Of a DNA stretch of 64,000 nucleotides, positions 8,744 to 16,861 are shown piece after piece (the stretch's first letter is position 1; the number at the start of each line of letters is the position of its first letter). The translations under genes and the position numbers were made by a program. The DNA comes from Lachnoclostridium sp. Marseille-P6806 (GTDB lineage Bacteria; Bacillota; Clostridia; Lachnospirales; Lachnospiraceae): NCBI RefSeq assembly GCF_900625025.1, contig NZ_LR130580.1:1-64000 (forward strand), written 5' to 3'. The notes beneath the pieces were generated by a model. That model ran no database searches. It saw only the letters and a list, made by a program, of their open reading frames with translations, and was not told the DNA's origin.

Positions 8744-10897
8744 ATGAAAAAATCGATCAGCATTATCCTTGCTATTGCACTGCTATTCTTTGCATTTCCT
8801 GCAGCGAACGTACACGGCGAAACCGGCTCGTCAATGTCCATGCTTCACACAAGCGGAAGCCGCATCGTAGATGAAGCGGGAAAACAAATTACCCTCCGAG
8901 GTACAAACCTTGGTGGATGGCTTATGCAGGAAGGCTGGATGACGCCCCTTGGTTCAGGCGAAATCGATCATTCCTTTATTGTTAACATCACCGCAAGCGC
9001 AACCAATGGAGACCACGTTGCATCCAATGCAATCGATACAGTTACAACCGATGAAATTACAACAAACAATATGTTTACTTATTGGCAATCCACCTCCGCA
9101 CAGGCGGAAAACAGTGCAGAGCTGCTGATAGAGTTGGATAAGATACGCTACTTTGACAGGATTGTGGTCGAAACCGGCCCTGCGCATACCGGCGACTATC
9201 TTCGCGGTGCTGTTGTGTGGATGAGCAACAACTGGACGGACTGGTTTTCTGCGGACACGATCACCGTTGATGAAAGCAAATCCAATGAGGGCATCGTAAC
9301 GATTTTGACCGGAGATCAGTCGGCAAAGTACATTGCCATTCGCCCCGGCCGCGCCTCAGAGGACGGTCAGTACTGGACGGTTGCAAATATCAGCTTGTGT
9401 ATGACCGACGAATACACCGTGCGAAACCATCTGATTCGCCGTTTTGGCGAAACCAGAACGAACCAAATGATTGCAACTTTCCAGAACAACTACATTACGG
9501 AGACAGACATTCAGAACATTGCGAATATGAATATGAATTTCGTCCGAGTCCCTGTATACTGGATGGATTTCATGCTGAAAGACGGTACCATGAGAACAGA
9601 TCCATACAATGGCTTCGCAAAGCTCGATTGGCTTTTGAATGTTTGCTAACAGTACGGAATCTATGTTCTAATTGATTTCCACGGCGCTCCCGGCGGTGTC
9701 AACTGCTGGGCAAGCTGCGGTCAGGCAAGCACAATTCCCACGGAACTGTATACCGGAAATACAGACACAGTTGCATGGAATCAGTCAGTCGTCCTGAATA
9801 TTTGGAGTGCACTGGCGACCAGATATAAGGATAATCCCACCGTTGCGGCCTATGGTCTGCTGAATGAACCGGTTTTGAACTTTGATGCCAATCCTGCCTA
9901 TGAAAACCTGAAATATGGCTTCTACGACGAAATCTACAATACCGTCCGCGCAATTGATACCAATCACATCGTAATATTTGAGGAATTTATGGACTGGAAT
10001 GTTGCAACAAATCGTCCGGAAAGAGCCGGATGGACAAACTATATGTTTGATAAGCATCCGTACGATATGCCAAATCGCCTTTCGTGGGATGCCCAGAAAA
10101 ATCTTGCCAATACTACCGTTTCAACGATGTCTGCGATACAGAATCAATGGAATGTCCCGCTGATTGTCGGTGAGTTCTGTCTTTATTACTTCTCGGATAT
10201 TTGGGATGATTTCCTGTCTGATCTCAATAAGAACCATATTTCTTGGGCCAACTGGAACTATAAGGTAAGAGGAACAATTTATGAAAGCGGCGGTGGCAAC
10301 TGGGGTTACTATAATACCTGGGATGGCAGTGACCCGGATTTGATGCACGATACCGACGCAGAGATCGAAGCAATCTGGGCGGCGACCAAAACGAGCGAGC
10401 ATTATCAGGTCAATACACCACATATCAATATTGTTTCTGCCAGAGCAGACGGCAGTACCAACTATCCTTACGTAGCGCTCGACCGTTCTCCATGGACTGT
10501 TACCGCCAGCAGTTCCTCTCTTCTTCCCTATAATCCGGTTTCTTATATGATTGACGGAAAAAGTACAACTCGCTGGAGTACCGGCACGGCACAAACGGAA
10601 GGTCAATTTGTGCTCGTGGATTTCGGCCAGCAGGAGAATTTTGATAAGATCGTCCTGGAGCATGACGGAAATGATTACCCTGGAAGCTATCAGGTCGAAA
10701 TTTCGCAGGACGGAATAAACTTTACACAGGTAGCACTGAATAATATCCATATTGGTTTTGGCCCCAAAATGGTTCTCCTCCCAAGCATCCCACAGACCGC
10801 CCGATATGTTAAAATCAGCTTGACCGGTCCCCACACGATCAACAACTGGTGGTCTATCTGCGAGCTGAATATCCTATGGAGAAACGTAAATGGCTGA
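8744..10897 (+). pseudogene. Secreted GH5 glycosidase with discoidin-like domains, broken by an in-frame stop
   Basis: One continuous frame of 718 codons is interrupted only by TAA at codon 302 (9647-9649). The ATG at 8744 follows AAGGAG and opens a signal peptide. The GH5 barrel begins with LRGTNLGGWLMQEG. An F5/8 type C (CBM32-like) segment of about 140 residues is inserted near residues 80-220; the barrel then resumes, with acid/base Glu375 in LLNEP and nucleophile Glu477 in IVGEFC. A second F5/8C domain ends the protein (about 590-717). Both catalytic residues lie after the stop, so a truncated product would be inactive. Homologous sequence continues without a shift on both sides of the TAA, which indicates a recent point mutation or a sequencing error. 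Normally it would cut polymers outside the cell for the neighbouring transporter. Confidence 0.88.
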
Positions 10898-10926
10898 AAT
10901 AACCATATGATGACAAATTCATAATC

Positions 10927-10982
10927 CAAAAAAAGGATCCCTCAGGGCATCCTCCGTAAGGAAGATGCCCTGAGGGATCCTT
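10927..10982 (-). terminator. Strong terminator after rsfS
   Basis: A 19-bp inverted repeat (10933-10951 with 10964-10982) is followed on the minus strand by a run of seven T (10927-10933). It ends the leftward rplU-to-rsfS block and may also stop plus-strand transcription from the broken GH5 gene. Confidence 0.85.
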
Positions 10983-11034
10983 GTGTCTCAGTTAAGCACA
11001 ATCATTGAGGTTTCTGTGTACATGAGTAATATTT

Positions 11035-11433
11035 CTAGCTGCTGCGCCGCAGGCTCTCCGGGTCGATGCGGATGCCGTCGCCCCAGATGCGCTCCAGATC
11101 ATACAGAAGACGGTTTTCGCCGTCAAAAATATGGACGATGATATCGCCGAAATCCAGCAGAACCCATGAGGCGCTGTCGTAGCCCTCCACCTGCCTGCAC
11201 AGGTAGCCGGAGCGCCCGAGGAACTCCTGCACCCCGTCGGCCAGCGCCTGAATCTGGCTGGTATTGGTTCCGTTTGCGATGATAAAATAATCTGCAAGTA
11301 CGCTGACATGGCTGATGTCAATGACGCGGATCTCCTCCGCCTTGCGGTTTTCCAGCGCTTCCATGGCGATACATGCCATTTCACGGGATCTCTCCCGTCC
11401 CTCTTCCTCTCTCTGATTTTCTGTCATGGTCAT
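11035..11433 (-). CDS. rsfS: Ribosome silencing factor RsfS
   Basis: A 132-residue RsfS/Iojap-family protein, which binds ribosomal protein L14 and blocks subunit joining when nutrients are scarce. The characteristic core is visible: VIDISHVSVLADYFIIANG, then GYDSASWVLLDFGDIIVHIF. It has a short charged N-terminal extension. Its ATG overlaps the yqeK stop by four bases (ATGA), and it is the last gene before a strong terminator. The nadD-yqeK-rsfS order is a conserved arrangement in Firmicutes. Confidence 0.95.
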   Translation of the reverse strand: MTMTENQREEEGRERSREMACIAMEALENRKAEEIRVIDISHVSVLADYFIIANGTNTSQIQALADGVQEFLGRSGYLCRQVEGYDSASWVLLDFGDIIVHIFDGENRLLYDLERIWGDGIRIDPESLRRSS

Positions 11434-12062
11434 ATGTTTTCCTCCCTTTCAGGCGCAGAGCCGTCTGTTCTGTACGGCGCTGCCGCATGAACCCGGCTTC
11501 TGTAATAATCATAGGTTTTCTGCGTCATGGAATCAACTGCGGCGCCGGAAACGCGCAGATAACGCAGCGTATCGCTAAGAATCATAATCAGAGCTTCATC
11601 CGGATCCCGGAAAGCTGCGCTCCGGATCTCCGGAAGACGCTGCGCCGCATTTCTTCCCGGCTCAATGTAATCGGCAATAAAAATGATTTTTTCCAGCAGC
11701 GTCATGGCCGGACGCCCTGTCGTATGCCATGCGATGGCGTTTAAGATCTCCTCGTCCTCCACACCGTATTCCATGCGGGCCAGAACGCGGCCCGCCTTGG
11801 AATGAAGCAGAGCCGGATTGTTTCTCTCCGGCTCGCTCAGCGGCATCCTCGCCTCGATGCAGATCGTCCGCATTTTCTCTGGGCTCATACATTTTGCGCA
11901 GTCATGAAGAAGTCCCGCAAGCTCCGCCTTTTCCATATCCGCGCCGCAGCGCATAGCCAGAGCGGCGGCGGTGCCGGCGACTCCCAGCGTATGGATGAAG
12001 CGCTTGTAATTCAGCTCCTTTTCCAGTCTTCGGATCAGTTTTACCCGCTGCTCCTTATCCAT
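11430..12062 (-). CDS. yqeK: HD-domain phosphohydrolase YqeK (Ap4A hydrolase family)
   Basis: A 210-residue HD-domain protein. Metal-binding residues include the early His in KRFIHTLGV, the HD pair in GLLHDCAK, and later His residues in the LLHSKAG and AWHTTG segments. The Bacillus homologue hydrolyses diadenosine tetraphosphate symmetrically. I start it at the ATG at 12062 (MDKEQRVKL); the frame stays open further upstream inside nadD but that part is not protein-like. It overlaps the end of nadD by eight bases and rsfS by four, so the three are translationally coupled. Confidence 0.93.
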   Translation of the reverse strand: MDKEQRVKLIRRLEKELNYKRFIHTLGVAGTAAALAMRCGADMEKAELAGLLHDCAKCMSPEKMRTICIEARMPLSEPERNNPALLHSKAGRVLARMEYGVEDEEILNAIAWHTTGRPAMTLLEKIIFIADYIEPGRNAAQRLPEIRSAAFRDPDEALIMILSDTLRYLRVSGAAVDSMTQKTYDYYRSRVHAAAPYRTDGSAPEREENI

Positions 12063-12669
12063 GGTACAATCCTCTCGCGCGGATATAGCGCTCAACCGCC
12101 TCCGGGATGCGGTAACGGACGGAGCGGCCGCTGCGCAGCGCCTCCCGCAGCTCCGTCGAGGAGATCGGAATATCACGCATCGGCAGTACGGAAATCCTTG
12201 CGCCGTACTGCTCTTTCAGCTCGGCGGCCGCCTCCTGAAGCGCTTCCGGGCTCACCTTATCTCCGCGCTCGACCGCCAGAATACGGCAGGCGGAAAAAAG
12301 ACGATCCGGCCGATACCACGATGCCATCTGGAGCACGCTGTCCGCGCCGCAGAGAAAGCAGAATTCATTGTCCGGCTCCGCCGCGCGCAGCGCCTCCATT
12401 GTCTCACAGGTGTAGCTGTTCCCCCCCCGGCGAATTTCCAGATCCGATACGCTGAAATATGGATTTCCCTCTATGGCAAGGCGGCACATTTCCAGTCTGT
12501 CCCCGGCCGGCGATACGCCGTCCTCACGGCCCTTTTTCAGGTAAGAGATGCCGCTGGGAAGAAAGCGAACCTCATCCAGTCCCGCCGTATCTCGAACACA
12601 TTCCGCCAAAATCAGATGTCCGATGTGAACAGGATCAAAGGTACCTCCCATAATTCCGATTTTTTTCAT
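12055..12669 (-). CDS. nadD: Nicotinate-nucleotide adenylyltransferase
   Basis: A 204-residue NadD, which joins ATP and nicotinate mononucleotide to form deamido-NAD in NAD synthesis. The nucleotidyltransferase signature GGTFDPVHIGHL is at residues 9-20, and the ISSTELREALRSG motif sits near the C-terminus. The start at 12669 (MKKIGIMGG) is preceded by a GGGTGAG ribosome site. It lies between yhbY and yqeK in the conserved block. Confidence 0.96.
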   Translation of the reverse strand: MKKIGIMGGTFDPVHIGHLILAECVRDTAGLDEVRFLPSGISYLKKGREDGVSPAGDRLEMCRLAIEGNPYFSVSDLEIRRGGNSYTCETMEALRAAEPDNEFCFLCGADSVLQMASWYRPDRLFSACRILAVERGDKVSPEALQEAAAELKEQYGARISVLPMRDIPISSTELREALRSGRSVRYRIPEAVERYIRARGLYHG

Positions 12670-12697
12670 CTCATTCTCACCCTGCAAAGCAGCCCGC

Positions 12698-13021
12698 TCA
12701 GTCGCCGGAGACAACGGTTTCGCGCGTTCCCGGCAGCACGATCACCGGTTTATCCCTGTCCGGGCGGTACAGGATAAAGCGGCGTCCGATGACTCTTACC
12801 ACCGTCGAGCGTGTGCGTCCCGCCAGCTTTTCCGCGGCATCCCGGGGCGTCTCCGGCGCGGTCTTGAGCACAGCCCCTTTCAGAAGCTCCCGGCCGTGAA
12901 ACGCCTCGTCGGCGGACTGCACCGCTTCCGGGCTCACGCCGTTCTTGCCGATCTGCACGATGGGCTCCAGCTCATTGGCAAGGCTCATCAGATATGCCCT
13001 CTGTCTGCTGTTCAGTTCCAT
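12698..13021 (-). CDS. yhbY: RNA-binding protein YhbY (CRM domain)
   Basis: A 107-residue single CRM-domain protein that associates with pre-50S ribosomes. It begins MELNSRQRAYLMSLANEL and contains the GKNGVSPEAV loop typical of the family. I chose the ATG at 13021, preceded by AAAGGA, although the frame is open to 13069. It sits between obgE and nadD, consistent with a ribosome-assembly role shared with obgE and rsfS. Confidence 0.93.
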   Translation of the reverse strand: MELNSRQRAYLMSLANELEPIVQIGKNGVSPEAVQSADEAFHGRELLKGAVLKTAPETPRDAAEKLAGRTRSTVVRVIGRRFILYRPDRDKPVIVLPGTRETVVSGD

Positions 13022-13065
13022 AATCATCCTTTCCATCTGCACGGGGCCCGGCAGCGCTTCGCACA

Positions 13066-14355
13066 TCATTCATAATATTCAAAGGAATGGCCGAAAATAC
13101 GGACCGTATCACCCTCCTGCATCCCCAGCTCTCTCAGTGCGTCAAGTATGCCGTTGCTCTCGAGAAATTTCTGGAAGTACAGGAAGCCTTTTTCCGAATT
13201 GAGATTGGTATAGCCGAGCATGCGCTCCACTTTTGCCCCGGAGACAAAATATTCCTTGTTCTCCTCATCATAGCTGACCGTAAAATCATCCTCTGTCAGG
13301 ATCAGCTCCGTCTCGGGATCAAACTCCTGATCGTAGGTCATAACCGTATGCGGCATGGATGCCAGCACTCCGCTGATATAATAGAGCAGCTCCCGGATGC
13401 CGTCGCCAGTCGCCGCGGATACGGCAAACACACGAATGCCGAGCGGTTCGTACTTCTCACGGATACGGCGCACCGGGTCGTCACCCTCCGGGATCAGATC
13501 ATACTTGTTTGCCACAATGATCTGTTTCTTTTCCGAAAGCCCGATGCTGTATGCCGCCAGCTCACGGTTGATCGCCTCGATATCCTCGACGGGGTCTCTT
13601 CCCTCCGAGCCCGCGGCGTCCACAACATGGACAAGAACCTTTGTCCTCTCGATGTGGGCAAGGAACTGATGTCCCAGCCCCACGCCCTCGGCGGCTCCCT
13701 CAATAAGTCCCGGAATATCTGCCATCACAAAGCCCGGCGCATCCGGAAGATCCACAACGCCGAGTATGGGATTCAAGGTTGTAAAATGATAATTCGCAAT
13801 CTTGGGTTTGGCATTGCTTACCATGGAGAGCAGCGTCGATTTGCCGACATTCGGGAAGCCGACAAGACCGACGTCCGCAATGACCTTGAGCTCCAGAAGA
13901 AGCTCGATCGAGCGGGCCGGCTGCCCCGACTGCGCATATTTCGGAGCCTGCATGGTCGAGGTCGCATAATGCTGGTTTCCGTTGCCTCCGTGACCGCCGC
14001 GCAGAAGCACGTAGCGCCGCCGCTCGCCGGACATGTCCGCAATTACCCTGCCGCTCCCGGCATCCTTGATAACCGTTCCCTCCGGCACCTTGAGCACGAT
14101 GCTCTCACCGTTCCGGCCGGAGCACCGTCTCGTTCCGCCGTCCTGTCCGGCCTGCGCCGCATATTTGCGGACATGGCGAAAATCCTCGAGTGTGTTCTGT
14201 CCCTCATCCACCTCAAAGATCACATCCCCGCCGTTGCCGCCGTCGCCGCCGTCCGGACCGCCCGCAGGCACAAATTTCTCGCGGCGGAAAGAAACATGCC
14301 CGTCGCCTCCCTTGCCGCTGCTGACGATAATTCTGGCTCTGTCTGTAAATGCCAT
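13066..14355 (-). CDS. obgE: GTPase ObgE/CgtA
   Basis: A 429-residue Obg GTPase acting in 50S assembly and stringent-response signalling. The glycine-rich Obg domain (about 1-158) opens MAFTDRARIIVSSGKGGDG. The G domain has the P-loop GFPNVGKSTLLS, DIPGLIEGA (G3) and NKYD (G4). The C-terminal OCT domain follows (about 345-429). The start at 14355 is set by homology; the frame is open for 132 more codons upstream, which do not resemble Obg. It lies in the L21-Prp-L27-Obg order found across Firmicutes. Confidence 0.97.
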   Translation of the reverse strand: MAFTDRARIIVSSGKGGDGHVSFRREKFVPAGGPDGGDGGNGGDVIFEVDEGQNTLEDFRHVRKYAAQAGQDGGTRRCSGRNGESIVLKVPEGTVIKDAGSGRVIADMSGERRRYVLLRGGHGGNGNQHYATSTMQAPKYAQSGQPARSIELLLELKVIADVGLVGFPNVGKSTLLSMVSNAKPKIANYHFTTLNPILGVVDLPDAPGFVMADIPGLIEGAAEGVGLGHQFLAHIERTKVLVHVVDAAGSEGRDPVEDIEAINRELAAYSIGLSEKKQIIVANKYDLIPEGDDPVRRIREKYEPLGIRVFAVSAATGDGIRELLYYISGVLASMPHTVMTYDQEFDPETELILTEDDFTVSYDEENKEYFVSGAKVERMLGYTNLNSEKGFLYFQKFLESNGILDALRELGMQEGDTVRIFGHSFEYYE

Positions 14356-14491
14356 ATGCTCAAGCCTCGCTCTGCTGTCATTGGATGACCGCGGTATCTG
14401 CCGCTGTCCATGGAACGCGCCATGGCGCGCATACCGAAAACAGGCTCCGGACATTGCTGTCCGAAGCCCGTCTGTGTTCAGCAAACTATTC

Positions 14492-14776
14492 TTACTGCTC
14501 TGCCGGATATACAGAAGCCTTGGTCTTGCTCTTTCCGACACGCTCGAACCGAAGAACACCGTCCACCTTGGCGAACAGAGTGTCATCGCCGCCGATGCCG
14601 ACGTTCGTCCCGGGATGGATATGCGTGCCGCGCTGTCTGTAAAGGATGTTGCCGGCCTTGACAAACTGCCCGTCAGCTCTCTTTGCACCAAGTCTCTTGG
14701 CGTTGGAATCACGGCCGTTTTTGGTCGAGCCAAGTCCTTTCTTATGGGCAAAAAATTGAAGGTCTAAGTTTAACAT
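14492..14776 (-). CDS. rpmA: 50S ribosomal protein L27 with cleavable N-terminus
   Basis: A 94-residue L27, located near the peptidyl-transferase centre. The N-terminus reads [16 protein letters not shown]: it carries the extra residues ending in QFFA that Firmicutes remove before L27 functions. The cutting protease, Prp, is encoded immediately upstream, two bases away. The body contains the family motif [17 protein letters not shown]. Confidence 0.97.
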   Translation of the reverse strand: MLNLDLQFFAHKKGLGSTKNGRDSNAKRLGAKRADGQFVKAGNILYRQRGTHIHPGTNVGIGGDDTLFAKVDGVLRFERVGKSKTKASVYPAEQ

Positions 14777-14778
14777 AA

Positions 14779-15111
14779 TTACGCCTCCTTGATTTCATAG
14801 CGCAGATACTTCCCGCCGTACTGCCGTATGATCCAGTCAAAACCATAGATCATGCAGTCGATGAGAAAACAGGCCCGATCTCCCGGCGCATTTCGGAATT
14901 CGCAGGAGATATTCCCCCCCGACTCCTCATCCGCGCGGACTACCACCGCCTCATGCAGAAGATCCTGCAGACAGTTGATCGTATTGATGACCAGAGCCGA
15001 AACCCCGGCGCAGACAATATCCGATCCCGCCTCCGAATACTCCGCATGTCCTCTGCAGGAAAAGGCCCGGTAAAGGCCCTTGCTGTCTTTTCTGATCTGA
15101 ACCCGGATCAT
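14779..15111 (-). CDS. prp: Ribosomal-processing cysteine protease Prp (YsxB)
   Basis: A 110-residue cysteine protease that cleaves the N-terminal extension of L27. The catalytic His22 lies in CRGHAEYSE and Cys34 in [10 protein letters not shown], the two conserved motifs of the family. It is encoded between rplU and rpmA, and the L27 encoded next carries the matching QFFA site. Confidence 0.95.
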   Translation of the reverse strand: MIRVQIRKDSKGLYRAFSCRGHAEYSEAGSDIVCAGVSALVINTINCLQDLLHEAVVVRADEESGGNISCEFRNAPGDRACFLIDCMIYGFDWIIRQYGGKYLRYEIKEA

Positions 15112-15134
15112 GATAAAATGCTCGGAATTTCCGA

Positions 15135-15440
15135 TCAGCCGTTGATCTTTTCGATCTTGACAGAAGTATAAGCCTGTCTGTGACCGTTCTTCTTGTGATA
15201 GCCGGTCTTCGGCTTATATCTGTAAACGACTACCTTTTTCTCTCTGCCCTGATCCAGCACAGTCCCCGTGACGGTCGCTCCGGACACATCGCCGGCCACC
15301 CTCAGGGAATCCCCACCGATGGCAAGAACCTGATCGAAAGTGACGGCGTTCCCGGCCTCCGCATCCAGCTTCTCAACCTTGACGATGTCTCCCTCGGAAA
15401 CCTTATACTGCTTTCCGCCTGTTGCAATAATCGCGTACAT
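15135..15440 (-). CDS. rplU: 50S ribosomal protein L21
   Basis: A 101-residue L21, which binds 23S rRNA. It begins [18 protein letters not shown] and ends with the [12 protein letters not shown] motif typical of the family. A GGAGGAGG ribosome site lies just upstream. It is the first gene of the ribosome/GTPase block and is read from the promoter at 15585-15613. Confidence 0.98.
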   Translation of the reverse strand: MYAIIATGGKQYKVSEGDIVKVEKLDAEAGNAVTFDQVLAIGGDSLRVAGDVSGATVTGTVLDQGREKKVVVYRYKPKTGYHKKNGHRQAYTSVKIEKING

Positions 15441-15577
15441 GATAGGTACCTCCTCCTTTATTATACTCGCTGACTTCGGCGCCGACGGAGAAAACTCCCG
15501 CCGGACTTCCGGAAAACTGCAGTACCCAGACAGTTCTCAGGGTAAAACCTGTCCCAGCCTCATCATGCGGCACATAC
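15441..15577 (-). promoter_or_regulatory. 5' leader of rplU operon
   Basis: About 135 bases of untranslated leader separate the likely transcription start from rplU. It can form small stems, for example GACAG with CTGTC and GGGAG with CTCC around a TTTT loop. L21 operons in Firmicutes commonly carry an autoregulatory L21 leader RNA; whether this one matches that family could not be tested by eye. Confidence 0.4.
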
Positions 15578-15584
15578 GATAATT

Positions 15585-15613
15585 AAAATACCATCCGTCC
15601 CGCCAAATGTCAA
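15585..15613 (-). promoter_or_regulatory. rplU operon promoter
   Basis: On the minus strand a perfect TTGACA (15608-15613), a 17-bp spacer and TATTTT (15585-15590) face rplU. It lies just after the end of the RNase E/G gene and makes the ribosome block an independent transcript. Confidence 0.75.
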
Positions 15614-15652
15614 ACATTTTTATTCTTTTTTCAGAGGCGTTTTTCAAGTTTT

Positions 15653-16861
15653 TCAAGGTTTTGTCAACAGAGCTTCCAGCGGTGCCCCCGCCTTTTTCCG
15701 TGTGATCTCCGCAAGCCCGAGCGCTGTGAAATCCACCCACACGGTTTTCTGCGGATCGCGGCAGCAGAGCTCCCGCAGCCTCTCTCCCAGCAGCTCACGA
15801 TGGCGTTCATCCATATTGATGAAATCCACAAGAATCATCCCGGACAGGTTACGGAGACGGAGCTGACGGAAAATCTCCTCCGCCGCCTCGCAGTTCACGG
15901 CAAACGCCGCGTTCTCCGCCGCCTCCCGTGAGCTCTTCCGGCCGCACCGGCCCGCCGCGGAGGACTTCCCGGAATTGACGTCGACGACGGTCAGCGCTTC
16001 CGTCCGGTCGAAGATAAGATACGCCCCGGATTTAAGCCACACCTGCCGCGACAGAGCCCCTCTGAGCTGCCTTTCGAGCCCCATCACCGTCAGGTACCGT
16101 CCCCCGTTCGCATCCTCGTAGCGCCGCAGCAGCCCGTCGGGAATACGGCTCTCGTCAAAGGAAGCGCCAAGGCTCCCGATGTCGACAATAACCTCCGCCG
16201 GATTCCGGTCCCTGATCTGCCGCTCCAGTTCGCCGAGTGCCCGATAAAGCACCGAAAATCCGGTCCTCACGGAGGACTCCTCCACAATCTTCGAAAGCCT
16301 CCGGGACAGCTCGCGGCTCTCCTCGAGCAGCGGCTCCGGATTCTGCTGTTCTGCGAGTTCCCCCGCGTTCGTCCGGATAATGAGGCCGATGCTCCCGCTT
16401 TCGGACGCATTCCATGCCTCGCAGCTCTTTTTCAGAAATTCTGCCGCCGCTCCGGAGAGCTTCTTCGAGACGCTCACGCCCCGATATCCCAACCCTGCGA
16501 CGCAGTACCGCCCGTCCAGACTGAGCTTTCCCGTGACCCGGCAGGGCTTCGTCCCCATCGGCAGCGCGCTGATCTGCACCGGAAGAAGCTGCTGCGGGCG
16601 GAGCTTCTCCGGCTCTCCCGCGAGCTCACTGAACGGCAGAAATGCGGGACCTCCCGCTTTTTCCTCGCGCTCTGTTCCCGAAATAAGGGAAATGAAACAG
16701 GCGCGCAGCGAGGGAACCACCGCCGTAATTCTCCCCAGAATAATGTCTCCCACGCAGAGAGCATCCCCGTTCCGATCGGCCGGGAACACCTCCCGCAGTC
16801 TGCCGTCCTCCAGAAGAAAGCCGAAATTCTGCTCGCCCCACCCGGAAACCAGAATTTTCAC
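15653..16861 (-). CDS. rng: Ribonuclease E/G family protein
   Basis: A 402-residue RNase G-like endoribonuclease for RNA decay and processing. An S1-like RNA-binding region (about 25-105) is followed by the catalytic RNase E/G domain, with metal-binding Asp residues in YLIFDRTEALTVVDVNSG and MILVDFINMD. The GTG start at 16861 overlaps the hisIE stop by four bases (GTGA), so it is translated as the last gene of the his transcript. It is shorter than E. coli RNase G (489 residues), and I see no C-terminal Zn-link CxxC motif. Confidence 0.85.
   Translation of the reverse strand: MKILVSGWGEQNFGFLLEDGRLREVFPADRNGDALCVGDIILGRITAVVPSLRACFISLISGTEREEKAGGPAFLPFSELAGEPEKLRPQQLLPVQISALPMGTKPCRVTGKLSLDGRYCVAGLGYRGVSVSKKLSGAAAEFLKKSCEAWNASESGSIGLIIRTNAGELAEQQNPEPLLEESRELSRRLSKIVEESSVRTGFSVLYRALGELERQIRDRNPAEVIVDIGSLGASFDESRIPDGLLRRYEDANGGRYLTVMGLERQLRGALSRQVWLKSGAYLIFDRTEALTVVDVNSGKSSAAGRCGRKSSREAAENAAFAVNCEAAEEIFRQLRLRNLSGMILVDFINMDERHRELLGERLRELCCRDPQKTVWVDFTALGLAEITRKKAGAPLEALLTKP

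Noticed and set aside
9647-9649. Stop-codon recoding (pyrrolysine, selenocysteine or a reassigned TAA) in the GH5 gene
   Set aside because: Those systems use UAG or UGA, and TAA ends other genes in the window normally, such as the first GH5 gene at 929. A point mutation or sequencing error is simpler; readthrough is kept only as a possibility.
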